Counted from the stretch's first letter, positions 54,185-63,340 are shown. The stretch is DNA of 64,000 nt from Sulfurimonadaceae bacterium (GCA_028683835.1 JAQUHB010000004.1:1-64000); one strand, 5' to 3'. Translations and numbers: made by a program. Notes: generated by a model from the sequence alone, not told the origin.

Positions 54185-56029
54185 ATGAAAAAGATTATTC
54201 TTGTTTTATCATTATCTATCTCATTATTTGCAACTCAGAAAGTAATATTACAGCTTGATTGGCTGAACCAGTTTCAGTTTGCCGGGTATTACATGGCAAA
54301 AGAGTTGGGATACTATAGGGATGCCGGTCTTGATGTTGAGATAAAAGAATTTACAAAAGATACGGATATCTTCAGTGTCATCCCTGAAAAAAAAGCTGAC
54401 TTCGCTGTGGGACATTCATCGATAATAATCAGTCAGATAAACGGTGCAGATATTGTTGCTTTAGGTGCTATTTATCAGCAATCACCAATGATTTTACTTA
54501 CAAGAGATGACACAAACATCAGTACTGTCGCTGATCTTAAAAATAAAAAAATTATGCTTTCAAATGATGCACAGGACATGGCTTCACTTATGGCAATGCT
54601 TTCCTCTAGAGGGATAGCTTTAAAAGATGTAAAACTCATACCGCACAGCTTTGATCTTGATGATCTTGTAGATCAAAAAACTGATGCTATGGCTTCATAT
54701 ATATCAAATGAACCGATACGCATGGAAGACAAAGGTATTGGTTATAAAATTTTTAATCCTAAAGATTATGGGTTCCATTTTTATGATGATATCCTATTTA
54801 CCTCCTCTGCATATATTAAAAATAATCCGCAAACGACAAAAGATTTTTATGAAGCTACGATGCGGGGCTGGACATATGCCTTTGATAATATTACGCAGAG
54901 CGCTGAGATAATCTACAAATACTACAATACACAACACAAAACTCTGATCCAACTGATAAAAGAGGGGGAAGTTCTCAAGCATTTGGCTTGCAAAAAAGAT
55001 ATTCCTTTGGGTTATTTGAATAAAGATCAATTAAGTGACATTGTAAAAGTTTATAAAGTCTTCGGTATGACTTCAAAAGATCTTGATTATGATTCATTTA
55101 TATATGAATACAATCATCCAAAAGAGCTTGCTTTTAAGCTTTATTATAAAGATATCGTATATATTGTATTTATTTTTATTTTGGCTATTGTCAGCTTTAT
55201 ATTTATTTTGCTTTTTATCAGTCTTAAAAAAAAGTGGATTCACACTAAAAATCAATTAAAACAAATAATTGCTCATCAAAAAGAGGAGATAGATAATCAA
55301 AACAGAGTAATCATGATCCAATCTAAAATAGCTGCACTAGGCGAGATGCTGAGCAATATCGCTCATCAATGGAGACAGCCGCTAAATATTATCTCTCTAT
55401 ACACAGCAAAATTAGAAACATCTCTTCTCTTTGGGGCTTCTATACAAAAAGAGGATATCCTTAAAATCAGCAATGATATCAATATCCAAGCTCAATATCT
55501 TTCACAGACTATAGATGATTTTAAGAATTACTTTAGTTCAGATATGGAAAGTTCAGCACATTTTTACATAGCAGATGCGATCGATAGAGTTCATGAACTT
55601 ATAAAAGAGAGTTTTAAAAGTAATAATATTTCCATAGTTCTATCAACACAGGATTGTAGAGTTTTAAGTAATGAAAATCTTTTGATTCAAGCATTATTAA
55701 ATATTTATAATAATGCCAAAGATGCGATGGTCGAAAAACAAGAAAAAGATCGATATCTCTTTGTAGATATCAAATGCAATGCCAAAGAACTTATGATCAC
55801 TTTGAAAGATTCAGGTGGTGGTATCAAAGAAGAGATTTTAGAAAAAATCTTTGAACCCTATTTTACGACAAAACATAAGTCTAAAGGAACAGGACTTGGA
55901 CTTTATATTACTTATATCATCATTACCCAACATCTTCATGGAACAATATCTGCGCGTACAAGGGAGTATAACTATATGAATATCAGACTCATTGGTGCAG
56001 AATTTGTGATCACTCTTCCCATTTCTTAA
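54185..56029 (+). CDS. Sensor histidine kinase with NMT1/THI5-like periplasmic binding domain
   Basis: 614 residues. Signal peptide (about 1-17), a periplasmic NMT1/THI5-like domain (about 18-310, LDWLNQFQFAGYYMAKELGYY), a transmembrane helix (about 325-350), then a kinase with H-box ALGEMLSNIAHQWRQPLN and a HATPase end (GTGLGLYITYII). NMT1 domains bind thiamine precursors, taurine-like or other small molecules; fused to a kinase it would sense such a ligand. No response regulator gene is adjacent. This combination is seen in related bacteria but not well studied. Confidence 0.85.
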   Translation: MKKIILVLSLSISLFATQKVILQLDWLNQFQFAGYYMAKELGYYRDAGLDVEIKEFTKDTDIFSVIPEKKADFAVGHSSIIISQINGADIVALGAIYQQSPMILLTRDDTNISTVADLKNKKIMLSNDAQDMASLMAMLSSRGIALKDVKLIPHSFDLDDLVDQKTDAMASYISNEPIRMEDKGIGYKIFNPKDYGFHFYDDILFTSSAYIKNNPQTTKDFYEATMRGWTYAFDNITQSAEIIYKYYNTQHKTLIQLIKEGEVLKHLACKKDIPLGYLNKDQLSDIVKVYKVFGMTSKDLDYDSFIYEYNHPKELAFKLYYKDIVYIVFIFILAIVSFIFILLFISLKKKWIHTKNQLKQIIAHQKEEIDNQNRVIMIQSKIAALGEMLSNIAHQWRQPLNIISLYTAKLETSLLFGASIQKEDILKISNDINIQAQYLSQTIDDFKNYFSSDMESSAHFYIADAIDRVHELIKESFKSNNISIVLSTQDCRVLSNENLLIQALLNIYNNAKDAMVEKQEKDRYLFVDIKCNAKELMITLKDSGGGIKEEILEKIFEPYFTTKHKSKGTGLGLYITYIIITQHLHGTISARTREYNYMNIRLIGAEFVITLPIS

Positions 56030-56034
56030 CTGGC

Positions 56035-56355
56035 TTAGCTCATCATGATCTCATAAGGTCTTTTGATCTCGCTTATCACTTCGCCAACACTCATGTGGCG
56101 GCTTTTTCTTAGAAATTCTTTGCTATCTAAAAAGACTAAAACTGTGGGAATGGCAAAGACGCTAAATTCTGCTGCAATATCGGCATCTGTTGAAACATCA
56201 ATACTTATGATTTCAAAGCTTGCAAAGTTCTCATTCAGGGCTTCAAGGAGTTTTGGTTTAAGTGCGTGACAAACGTTACAAGTAGGCGCACTAAAGTAGA
56301 GTATAACCGCTGGATTTTCTTTGATAGTTTGATTGATTGATTCTATATTTTGCAT
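56035..56355 (-). CDS. Thioredoxin-like protein
   Basis: 106 residues with thioredoxin active site CNVC (APTCNVCHAL) and cis-Pro (FAIPTVLVFL). GGAG 7 bases before the ATG at 56355 favours this start. It lacks signal peptide and transmembrane helix, so it should be cytoplasmic. The first active-site Cys is preceded by Thr, not Trp, unlike classic thioredoxin. It begins 1 base after the yaaA stop. Confidence 0.82.
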   Translation of the reverse strand: MQNIESINQTIKENPAVILYFSAPTCNVCHALKPKLLEALNENFASFEIISIDVSTDADIAAEFSVFAIPTVLVFLDSKEFLRKSRHMSVGEVISEIKRPYEIMMS

Positions 56356-56356
56356 T

Positions 56357-57085
56357 TTATTCTCCAATGTCGTAGACTATTTCTGTTTTATTTTTGATAG
56401 TTTTTATCTCTCTTACATATAAACCTTCGATGTGAAGTTTATGAAATTCTTCTATCGAACGTACATTGTGCTTTGCGATTTCACGAAGCACGATTCCACG
56501 ATACGCTTTTGCCCAGTGACTTACCGTTTTACCATCTTTTAAAAATTTTAGAGTTGTGTAAGGTTTGTTTGTTTTATAAAACTTGTCATAATACCCAGCG
56601 CGCAGATCTAAGATCTCTTTATCCGCCAAGTAAAGATCTATTTGATAAGAAAATCTATCTTTATAATATTTATCCGGTGTAATAGAACCGATATTTGTCC
56701 CCTGATGCACTTTATAGTTGGCGATGGTATCAGAACCTAAGATCGGACCATAAAGATTTGAAAAAATAAGGACATTCTTTTTAAGATATTCTTGTGCAGA
56801 TTTGTTCAGAGAACGAATGTCGAGATATTCGTAAGCAACTCCACTATATCTTTGAATGGCACACATTAACGGTGTATTATTTGTTCCGTTTAAGTAAGGC
56901 TCAAAATCTTTACTGTTTTTTATGCCAAAAAGTTTTTCCAGTTCTTTTTCGTCATTATTTAAAACTATTTCATTATATATATTAAGAATATCCACTCTTG
57001 CTTTGTCTGATCCAAAAAGCTCTTCTTTTGGTTCGTTTCCACCTTGATGTTTGCCCTCAGCGGGAGAAAATAGGATTGTAAGCAA
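56357..57085 (-). CDS. yaaA: YaaA peroxide stress-response protein
   Basis: About 242 residues. The N-terminus LTILFSPAEGKH is the YaaA/DUF328 start, and later FSNLYGPILGSDTIANYK, SHWAKAYRG and a C-terminal conserved region match. YaaA lowers intracellular iron during peroxide stress in E. coli. The start is a TTG at 57085 with AAGGT upstream. It is co-transcribed with the thioredoxin gene, which fits an oxidative-stress role. Confidence 0.83.
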   Translation of the reverse strand: MLTILFSPAEGKHQGGNEPKEELFGSDKARVDILNIYNEIVLNNDEKELEKLFGIKNSKDFEPYLNGTNNTPLMCAIQRYSGVAYEYLDIRSLNKSAQEYLKKNVLIFSNLYGPILGSDTIANYKVHQGTNIGSITPDKYYKDRFSYQIDLYLADKEILDLRAGYYDKFYKTNKPYTTLKFLKDGKTVSHWAKAYRGIVLREIAKHNVRSIEEFHKLHIEGLYVREIKTIKNKTEIVYDIGE

Positions 57086-57140
57086 TCTTATACCTTTTAT
57101 TTGTAGTGTCAAATTTATGAAATTATATCGATATTATTGT

Positions 57141-57146
57141 TATAAT
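57141..57146 (+). promoter_or_regulatory. -10 box of the MBL-fold gene
   Basis: TATAAT 20 bases before the ATG at 57167, with a GGGGGAG region between. The leader would be about 14 bases. Confidence 0.55.
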
Positions 57147-57166
57147 CGGGGGAGTGAGGTATCAAG

Positions 57167-57943
57167 ATGAATGAGATAACTATTTTAGGTGCATATGGAA
57201 CTAAGGGTGCGGATGTAGGGACGAGTGCATTTTACATAGATGCAAAGAATGTCATTGATGCCGGTAACTTGCTTGTGCCACTTAAAGAAAAATCAGCGGA
57301 GATAGAATCGATCTGGCTTTCACATTCTCATCTTGACCATATTATAGACATCGCTTATATAATGGACAGTTATTTTGCGAGCAGAAAAAATCCGTTAAAG
57401 ATTTATGGATTGCCTGAAACTATAAAAGCTGTCAAAGAGGATTTTTTAAACAATAGAATATGGCCGGATTTTGGATTAATAAAGCTTTTAGATTCAGATG
57501 AGATGAGTGTTGTTTATCAAGAGATAGAGTATGAGAAAAGTTATCAAATTTCACAAGAGATAAGTTTGCAACCTTATCAAACAGATCATACCGTTGCAAG
57601 TTGCGGATATATTGTGACAAAAAATGGTTCATCGGTGATAATTTCTCTTGATACCTATAGTTTGGACAGTACAATTGAAAAAATAGATACAAGAGATGAT
57701 ATTAAAACTCTTGTCGTAGAGTGTTCTTTTCCATCAAGGATGGAGCAGTTGGCACAAGATTCAAAACATTTAACACCAAAAATACTGTTTGAAAAGTTGA
57801 AAATGATGAAAAAACAAAAAATCAATATCTATATCAATCATATCAAACCACTTTTTTTGGAAGAAATGACAAAAGAGATAGCCCATTTTCAGGGGGCTTT
57901 GGAAGTGAAAATATTAAAAGATGGAGAAAAAATCATCTTTTAA
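57167..57943 (+). CDS. MBL-fold metallohydrolase, class II cyclic-nucleotide phosphodiesterase-like
   Basis: 258 residues. The metal-binding motif HSHLDH is near residue 53, and the later HTVAS (residue 144) and NHIKP (residue 223) provide further ligands. Overall pattern (LGAYGTKGADVGTSAFYI; IWLSHSHLDHIIDIAYI) is like class II cAMP phosphodiesterases and related hydrolases. The substrate is not certain. It precedes the tRNA cluster. Confidence 0.8.
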   Translation: MNEITILGAYGTKGADVGTSAFYIDAKNVIDAGNLLVPLKEKSAEIESIWLSHSHLDHIIDIAYIMDSYFASRKNPLKIYGLPETIKAVKEDFLNNRIWPDFGLIKLLDSDEMSVVYQEIEYEKSYQISQEISLQPYQTDHTVASCGYIVTKNGSSVIISLDTYSLDSTIEKIDTRDDIKTLVVECSFPSRMEQLAQDSKHLTPKILFEKLKMMKKQKINIYINHIKPLFLEEMTKEIAHFQGALEVKILKDGEKIIF

Positions 57944-57953
57944 TAAAAAAAGC

Positions 57954-57982
57954 TTGACATTAGAAATGAATTTGTCTATAAT
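57954..57982 (+). promoter_or_regulatory. Perfect consensus promoter of the tRNA operon
   Basis: TTGACA (57954-57959) and TATAAT (57977-57982) with a 17-base spacer. This is a complete sigma-70 consensus, rare in the phylum, and sits 18 bases before the first tRNA. Confidence 0.8.
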
Positions 57983-57999
57983 TCTGGCTCAAATTCAAA

Positions 58000-58076
58000 G
58001 CCGGCATAGCTCAGTTGGCTAGAGCAGCTGATTTGTAATCAGCAGGCCCGGGGTTCAAATCCTCGTGCCGGCACCA
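58000..58076 (+). tRNA. tRNA-Thr (TGT)
   Basis: A clover-leaf with acceptor GCCGGCA/TGCCGGC, anticodon TGT in loop TTTGTAA, and encoded CCA. It is the first tRNA of a Thr-Tyr-Gly-Thr cluster, the order also known from E. coli before tufB. Confidence 0.95.
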
Positions 58077-58098
58077 TTGAATATTGAATGTTAAACTT

Positions 58099-58183
58099 GG
58101 TGAGATAGTCAAGTGGCCAACGACGGCGGACTGTAAATCCGCTCCCTTCGGGTTCAGAGGTTCGACTCCTCTTCTCACCACCA
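58099..58183 (+). tRNA. tRNA-Tyr (GTA)
   Basis: Anticodon GTA in loop CTGTAAA, long variable arm (CTCCCTTCGGG), acceptor GGTGAGA/TCTCACC and encoded CCA. Long variable arm is normal for bacterial Tyr. Confidence 0.95.
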
Positions 58184-58198
58184 CAAAAAAGCCAGGAT

Positions 58199-58275
58199 GC
58201 GGGCGTAGCTCAGTTGGCTAGAGCGTCAGCCTTCCAAGCTGAGGGTCGAGGGTTCGAGTCCCTTCACCCGCTCCA
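58199..58275 (+). tRNA. tRNA-Gly (TCC)
   Basis: Anticodon TCC in loop CTTCCAA; encoded CCA. The acceptor GCGGGCG faces CACCCGC, with a C-A mismatch at the sixth pair (58204 and 58266). All other pairs are sound, so it is probably functional. Confidence 0.92.
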
Positions 58276-58358
58276 CTTATTACAGAAAAATACCCATAAA
58301 ATTTAAATATAAATATTCAAAAAATATATTAGATGTAAATCTATTATTGAAAAAACTT

Positions 58359-58433
<75 letters not shown>

Positions 58434-58490
58434 GTAGAGAGAAAATTTATATTTTATTTTTATATAAGCAATAATTGAATATTTTTTGGA

Positions 58491-58496
58491 TACAAT
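58491..58496 (+). promoter_or_regulatory. -10 box of tuf
   Basis: TACAAT, preceded by TTTTTTGGA, 37 bases before the tuf ATG. It may give tuf an extra start in addition to the tRNA promoter. Confidence 0.45.
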
Positions 58497-58533
58497 TCCA
58501 TTTCTATTCACAAAAATAAAGTCGGAGGACACA

Positions 58534-59733
58534 ATGGCAAAAGAAAAGTTTGAGCGTAATAAACCTCACTGTAACATTGGTACAATCGGTCACGTCGACC
58601 ATGGTAAAACTACTTTAACTGCAGCAATCACAGCAGTTCTAGCAGTAACAAATGGCGCTAAAATGATGGATTACGATGCAATCGATAACGCTCCAGAAGA
58701 AAGAGAGCGTGGTATTACTATCTCTACTTCACACGTTGAGTATGAAACAGATAATCGTCACTATGCACACGTTGACTGTCCAGGTCACGCTGACTACGTT
58801 AAAAACATGATTACTGGTGCTGCTCAAATGGATGGTGCTATATTAGTTGTTTCAGCAGCAGATGGCCCGATGCCACAAACACGTGAGCACATTCTACTTT
58901 CTAAACAAGTTGGTGTACCATACATCGTTGTCTTCATGAACAAAGAAGATATGGTTGATGATGAAGAACTATTAGAACTAGTAGAAATGGAAATCCGTGA
59001 ATTACTAGACCAATATGAGTTCCCAGGTGATGATACTCCAATCGTTGCAGGTTCAGCTCTTAAAGCACTAGAAGAAGCAAAAACTGGCACATTAGGTGTT
59101 TGGTCAGAAAAAATCAAAAAATTGATGGCTGAGGTTGATGCTTATATCCCACAACCACAACGTGAAACTGATAAAGATTTCTTGATGCCAGTTGAAGACG
59201 TATTTTCAATCTCTGGTCGTGGTACAGTTGTAACTGGTCGTATTGAGCGTGGTACAGTTAAAATTGGTGAAACTATTGAAATCGTTGGTATTAAAGATAC
59301 CCAAACTACTACTGTAACTGGTATTGAAATGTTCCGTAAAGAGATGACTGAAGGTGTTGCTGGCGATAACTGTGGTCTTTTATTACGTGGTATTGCTAAA
59401 GAAGCAGTTGAACGTGGTCAAGTTCTTTGTAAACCAAAATCAATTACTCCACATACAGTATTCGAAGCAGAAATCTATGTACTAAGTAAAGAAGAGGGTG
59501 GTCGTCATACTCCATTTTTCTCTAACTACCGTCCACAGTTCTATGTTCGTACAACAGACGTTACAGGTGCAATCACTTTACCAGAAGGTACTGAAATGGT
59601 TATGCCAGGTGATAACGTTAAAATTACTGCTACACTGATCCACCCAATCGCGATGGAAGAGGGAACTCGTTTCGCTATTCGTGAAGGTGGACGTACAGTT
59701 GGTGCAGGTGTTGTTTCTAAAATCGTCAAGTAA
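58534..59733 (+). CDS. tuf: Elongation factor Tu
   Basis: 399 residues starting [19 protein letters not shown]. GTPase motifs [16 protein letters not shown] and NKED are intact. The start at 58534 has GGAGG and the family start; a longer in-frame start at 58486 is not needed. It carries aminoacyl-tRNA to the ribosome. The only tuf gene of many Campylobacterota lies in this place. Confidence 0.98.
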   Translation: MAKEKFERNKPHCNIGTIGHVDHGKTTLTAAITAVLAVTNGAKMMDYDAIDNAPEERERGITISTSHVEYETDNRHYAHVDCPGHADYVKNMITGAAQMDGAILVVSAADGPMPQTREHILLSKQVGVPYIVVFMNKEDMVDDEELLELVEMEIRELLDQYEFPGDDTPIVAGSALKALEEAKTGTLGVWSEKIKKLMAEVDAYIPQPQRETDKDFLMPVEDVFSISGRGTVVTGRIERGTVKIGETIEIVGIKDTQTTTVTGIEMFRKEMTEGVAGDNCGLLLRGIAKEAVERGQVLCKPKSITPHTVFEAEIYVLSKEEGGRHTPFFSNYRPQFYVRTTDVTGAITLPEGTEMVMPGDNVKITATLIHPIAMEEGTRFAIREGGRTVGAGVVSKIVK

Positions 59734-59742
59734 TTGATGTCG

Positions 59743-59760
59743 CTTCTACAAAAGTAGAAG
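59743..59760 (+). terminator. Hairpin between tuf and rpmG
   Basis: CTTCTAC (59743-59749) and GTAGAAG (59754-59760) form a perfect 7-bp stem with a 4-base A loop, just after the tuf stop. The T-run after it is weak, so it is probably an attenuator or processing signal that lets part of the transcript through to rpmG. Confidence 0.5.
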
Positions 59761-59785
59761 TGAACTTTTAAATTAGGTAAACACA

Positions 59786-59938
59786 ATGAGAGAAAATATC
59801 CACTTAGGTTGTGAAAAGTGTACACGTCGTAACTACCACACAACTAAAAATAAGAAAACTCATACTGAAAAATTTTCAGTACGTAAATTTTGTAAATTTT
59901 GTCGTGAGCATACCGTTCATAAAGAGATGAAATTATAA
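59786..59938 (+). CDS. rpmG: Ribosomal protein bL33
   Basis: 50 residues, too short for the usual length cutoff. MRENIHLGCEKCTRRNYHTTKNKK start, with two CxxC pairs (CEKC and CKFC), the zinc-binding form of bL33. It sits between tuf and tRNA-Trp, the order seen across Campylobacterota. Confidence 0.95.
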   Translation: MRENIHLGCEKCTRRNYHTTKNKKTHTEKFSVRKFCKFCREHTVHKEMKL

Positions 59939-59945
59939 TTTAACC

Positions 59946-59970
59946 TATAAGTAGAGATTTTCTACTTATA
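59946..59970 (+). other. Hairpin between rpmG and tRNA-Trp
   Basis: A perfect 10-bp stem (TATAAGTAGA with TCTACTTATA, 5-base loop GATTT) directly before tRNA-Trp. It may be a terminator or an RNase site that frees the tRNA from the mRNA. Confidence 0.55.
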
Positions 59971-59979
59971 AGTTTATAC

Positions 59980-60055
59980 AGGCGAATAGCTCCAATGGTA
60001 GAGCGCCGGATTCCAAATCCGATGGTTGCGGGTTCGAGTCCCCCTTCGCCTGCCA
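59980..60055 (+). tRNA. tRNA-Trp (CCA)
   Basis: Anticodon CCA in loop TTCCAAA, acceptor AGGCGAA/TTCGCCT, encoded CCA. It lies between rpmG and secE, in a conserved order. Confidence 0.95.
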
Positions 60056-60125
60056 TTTTCAATAAATATATCTTTCGAGATCTATTTATTGAAAATGTAA
60101 TATGTAGATATATTTAGGATTATCA

Positions 60126-60308
60126 ATGAAAAATTTAAATAGTTATGTCAGAGATGCAAAGTTAGAACTTAGCAAAGTTATTTTTCCAAATAAAGTGCAG
60201 GTAAAACAAGCTTACATCTCTGTTGTTATTGTTGTAACATTTATATCACTATTTTTAGCGCTAGTTGATTTTATTATGTCTTCAACTGTTTCAGCTTTAC
60301 TAAGTTAA
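60126..60308 (+). CDS. secE: Preprotein translocase subunit SecE
   Basis: 60 residues with one transmembrane helix (about 32-56) after an amphipathic start (VRDAKLELSKVIFPNKVQVKQAY). This is the short single-helix SecE of most bacteria, a part of the SecYEG channel. It precedes nusG by 10 bases. Confidence 0.92.
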   Translation: MKNLNSYVRDAKLELSKVIFPNKVQVKQAYISVVIVVTFISLFLALVDFIMSSTVSALLS

Positions 60309-60318
60309 GGGATATATA

Positions 60319-60849
60319 ATGGCACATCAATGGTATTCAATTCAGACATATTCTGGAAGCGAACGTAGTGTTAAAGCTGCAATAGAAAATATTATTATCG
60401 AGAGAGGATTACAAGAAAATATTAAAGATTTGCTTGTTCCTACAGAAGATGTTATTGAAGTAAAAGAAGGTAAAAAAAAGATTACTGAAAGATCTTTATA
60501 CTCTGGATATGTATTTGTATATATTGATTTAAATAATGAGCTTCAGCACTTAATCCAGTCTTTGCCACGCGTATCTGGTTTTGTCGGTGAAGCGAACCAT
60601 CCTACGCCGCTTAGTGAAAGTGATATTCAAGTTATCTTGGATCGTGCAAATAATCGTGCAGCACCAAAACCAAAAGTGTTTTTTGATTCTGGTGAGATGG
60701 TCCGTATCGTTGATGGTCCGTTTGCGAACTTTACAGGGACTGTAGATGAGTACGATCTTGAGCATGGAACATTGAAACTGAATGTTTCTATCTTTGGACG
60801 TGCGACACCTGTAGATATATCGTATACTCAAGTAGAAAAAATAATTTAA
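60319..60849 (+). CDS. nusG: Transcription antitermination protein NusG
   Basis: 176 residues. NusG N-terminal domain (WYSIQTYSGSERSVKAAIENI; SLYSGYVFVYID) and a C-terminal KOW domain (GEMVRIVDGPFANFTGTVDEYD). It binds RNA polymerase and couples it to Rho or the ribosome. It is followed after 21 bases by rplK. Confidence 0.96.
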   Translation: MAHQWYSIQTYSGSERSVKAAIENIIIERGLQENIKDLLVPTEDVIEVKEGKKKITERSLYSGYVFVYIDLNNELQHLIQSLPRVSGFVGEANHPTPLSESDIQVILDRANNRAAPKPKVFFDSGEMVRIVDGPFANFTGTVDEYDLEHGTLKLNVSIFGRATPVDISYTQVEKII

Positions 60850-60870
60850 ACTCAACAAAAAGGAAGCAAA

Positions 60871-61296
60871 ATGGCAAAAAAAGTCACTGGTTACATCAAA
60901 CTGCAAATTAATGCTGGTGCAGCTAATCCAGCACCTCCAGTAGGTCCGGCATTAGGTCAACGTGGTGTTAATATTATGGAATTCTGTAAAGCATTCAATG
61001 AAAAAACAAAAGATAAAATGGGATTCAAAGTTCCAGTAGTTATCACAGTATATAGCGATAAAAGTTTTTCTTTTATTACTAAACAACCACCAGCATCACA
61101 ATTGATCATGAGAGCAGCTGGACTTAAAAAAGGTACAGATAATGCACTAAAAAATAAGATTGGTAAAATAACAAAAGACCAACTTATGGAAATAGTGAAA
61201 ACAAAAATGGAAGATATGAATACTACTGATATTGAAATGGCTGCAAACACAATTGCTGGTTCAGCTCGTTCAATGGGTGTAGAGATAGTAGACTAA
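60871..61296 (+). CDS. rplK: Ribosomal protein uL11
   Basis: 141 residues. Start [20 protein letters not shown], Pro-rich [18 protein letters not shown] and RSMGVEIVD end are typical. It forms the GTPase-associated centre of the large subunit. AAGGAAG precedes the ATG. Confidence 0.97.
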   Translation: MAKKVTGYIKLQINAGAANPAPPVGPALGQRGVNIMEFCKAFNEKTKDKMGFKVPVVITVYSDKSFSFITKQPPASQLIMRAAGLKKGTDNALKNKIGKITKDQLMEIVKTKMEDMNTTDIEMAANTIAGSARSMGVEIVD

Positions 61297-61308
61297 ATTT
61301 TAAGTTAA

Positions 61309-61376
61309 GTGTATCTAAATCAACGACCGCATTGATGGTTAATGATACACATTTAGAAGAATTTTTTTCTTCTAAA
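61309..61376 (+). promoter_or_regulatory. Structured rplK-rplA intergenic region
   Basis: Two hairpins: GTGTATC (61309-61315) with GATACAC (61344-61350), containing an inner ATCAA/TTGAT pair; and a perfect 10-bp stem TTTAGAAGAA/TTCTTCTAAA (61352-61361 with 61367-61376). It may be a site of ribosomal protein feedback control or an RNase cleavage point. Confidence 0.5.
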
Positions 61377-61410
61377 TATATATTGCGGCAGAAATCATAG
61401 GAGATATTCA

Positions 61411-62106
61411 ATGGCGGGTAAACGTTATAAATTATTAAAAGAAAAATTAGATGTTGCACAAAGCTTTTCAGTGGCTGATGCATCTGTAACAATCAAAGAG
61501 TTAAAATCAGCAAAATTTGATGAAACTGTTGAGATAGCATTAAATTTAAATGTTGATCCAAGACATGCAGACCAAATGGTCAGAGGTGCGGTTGTACTTC
61601 CTCATGGAACTGGTAAAACTGTTCGTGTCGCAGTATTTGCAAAAGGTATTAAAGCTGATGAAGCTAAAGCTGCTGGCGCTGATATCGTAGGTACTGACGA
61701 CTTAGTTGAACAGATCCAAGAGGGAGTTTTCAATTTTGATGTAGTTGTTGCTGCACCAGACTGTATGGGTCTTGTTGGTAAAATCGGTCGTATTCTAGGG
61801 CCAAAAGGTATGATGCCTAATCCTAAGACTGGTACTGTAACAGCAGATGTTGCACAAGCAGTTAAGAATGTTAAAGGCGGTCAGGTTACTTTCCGTGTTG
61901 ATAAAAAAGGTAATATCCATGCAGGTATTGGTAAAGTAAGTTTTGATTCACAAAAACTTGCAGAAAATATTTCTGCATTTGTTGGTGCTATTAACAAACA
62001 TAAACCATCAACTGCAAAAGGACGTTACATCAAAAATGCAGCACTCAGTCTTACTATGAGTCCTGCAATTAAACTTGAACTTTTAGAGTTAGCAGAAATC
62101 AGATAA
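61411..62106 (+). CDS. rplA: Ribosomal protein uL1
   Basis: 231 residues. Motifs [14 protein letters not shown] and [15 protein letters not shown] are those of uL1, which moves tRNA out of the E site and represses its own operon. A ribosome binding site AGGAGA lies before the ATG. Confidence 0.97.
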   Translation: MAGKRYKLLKEKLDVAQSFSVADASVTIKELKSAKFDETVEIALNLNVDPRHADQMVRGAVVLPHGTGKTVRVAVFAKGIKADEAKAAGADIVGTDDLVEQIQEGVFNFDVVVAAPDCMGLVGKIGRILGPKGMMPNPKTGTVTADVAQAVKNVKGGQVTFRVDKKGNIHAGIGKVSFDSQKLAENISAFVGAINKHKPSTAKGRYIKNAALSLTMSPAIKLELLELAEIR

Positions 62107-62298
62107 GTCTTAGCCAAGAAAACTTGGCTAGCCTTATATAGAAGGTTTTTATTCTGTGATATTGGTATCACAAAATAAAGATTTTCATGATGAAAATCTG
62201 AATTACTTGGACTAAAGATAGTTTGGGGCATCTACATTTGTAGTAGCTTAATAGGCCTTTCCCTCCCATCTTGAAGTTATGTCTGGAAAGGAGATTTT
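62107..62298 (+). promoter_or_regulatory. L10 leader
   Basis: The 192-base gap before rplJ holds a hairpin (TAGCCAAG/CTTGGCTA, 62111-62130), further paired segments (CTGTGATA/TATCACA) and a conserved place before rplJ. This matches the ribosomal L10 leader, to which uL10-bL12 binds to reduce its own synthesis. The exact fold was assigned by eye. Confidence 0.65.
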
Positions 62299-62778
62299 AT
62301 GTTAAAAGCAAAAAAAGCTGAAGTAATTGAAAACTTAGCATCTTCACTAGAGAACGCTACTGCAGTAGTTGTTTGTGATTATAAAGGTTTAACTGTTTCT
62401 AATTTGGAAGAGTTACGTAGATCAGCAAAAGTAAAAGGCACAAGTGTTCAGGTTGTAAAAAATACTTTAGCAACTATCGCTCTTGAAAAAGCTGGAATGA
62501 CAGGTTTAGATCTTAGAGATACAAATATATTTGTATGGTCTGATGATGTTATTGCTGCTTCTAAAGTTGCATCTGATTTTGCAAAGTCAAATGATAAATT
62601 TGTAGTTAAAGCTGGTTACTTAGATAAAGAACTAGCAGATGCTGCGAAAATTGACGCATTCGCTAAACTTCCAGGTCGTGAAGAACTTCTTGGTATGCTT
62701 GCTTCTGTTTGGATGGGTCCAATCAGAAACTTCACAATCGGTTTAGATGCATTAAAAAGACAAAAAGAAGAAGCGTAA
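62299..62778 (+). CDS. rplJ: Ribosomal protein uL10
   Basis: 159 residues. Start MLKAKKAEVIENLASSLENA, then VVCDYKGLTVSNLEELRR and KNTLATIALEK are typical of uL10, the base of the bL12 stalk. AAAGGAGA precedes the ATG. Confidence 0.96.
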   Translation: MLKAKKAEVIENLASSLENATAVVVCDYKGLTVSNLEELRRSAKVKGTSVQVVKNTLATIALEKAGMTGLDLRDTNIFVWSDDVIAASKVASDFAKSNDKFVVKAGYLDKELADAAKIDAFAKLPGREELLGMLASVWMGPIRNFTIGLDALKRQKEEA

Positions 62779-62826
62779 TTTGCCTCTTTTGATAAATAAA
62801 AAATAAAATAAAAAATGGAGAACATT

Positions 62827-63195
62827 ATGGCTGTTACTAAAGAAGACGTATTAGAATTCATATCTGGATTATCTGTACTTGAGTTGTCTGAACTTGTAAA
62901 AGAGTTTGAAGAAAAATTTGGTGTATCTGCACAACCGGTAGCTGTTGCAGGTGGCGCTGTAGCTGCTGAAGCTGCTGAAGAAAAAACTGAATTTGACGTT
63001 GTCATCTTAGATGCTGGCGATAAAAAAATTAACGTAATTAAAGTTGTACGTGCTCTTACTGGTTTAGGCCTTAAAGAAGCAAAAGATGCAACTGAAAACG
63101 TTCCTTCAACAATCAAAGAAGGCGTAGATAAAGCAACTGCAGATGATGCAAAAAAACAACTTGAAGAAGCTGGTGCTAAAGTAGAAGTTAAATAA
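62827..63195 (+). CDS. rplL: Ribosomal protein bL12
   Basis: 122 residues: N-terminal dimer domain, Ala/Gly hinge ([15 protein letters not shown]) and C-terminal domain ([21 protein letters not shown]). GGAG just before the ATG at 62827 supports this start over the ATG four codons upstream. It forms the flexible stalk that recruits factors. Confidence 0.96.
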   Translation: MAVTKEDVLEFISGLSVLELSELVKEFEEKFGVSAQPVAVAGGAVAAEAAEEKTEFDVVILDAGDKKINVIKVVRALTGLGLKEAKDATENVPSTIKEGVDKATADDAKKQLEEAGAKVEVK

Positions 63196-63207
63196 TTATT
63201 TAATTTC

Positions 63208-63340
63208 TTTGAAGGCTCCCAGCCTTCAAAAAAAGAAACAGGCACTTTTGTGGTATGATTTACGTCATACTATAAAAGTGCCTTTCTGTCGTTTATATCC
63301 ATAATTGCTTAATTGTGGTTCAGTTCAAGGACGCTTGAAC
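63208..63340 (+). terminator. Attenuator region between rplL and rpoB
   Basis: Three hairpins: TTTGAAGGCT/AGCCTTCAAA (63208-63230); AGGCACTTTT/AAAAGTGCCT (63240-63283) with inner GTATGA/TCATAC; and GTTCAAG/CTTGAAC (63323-63340). In E. coli this gap holds an attenuator and an RNase III site; the same role is likely. Confidence 0.65.

Noticed and set aside
62616-63245. 209-residue ORF opposite rplJ and rplL
   Set aside because: It is antisense to two ribosomal protein genes, and its Ser/Ala/Phe-rich composition is what an antisense frame of such genes gives.
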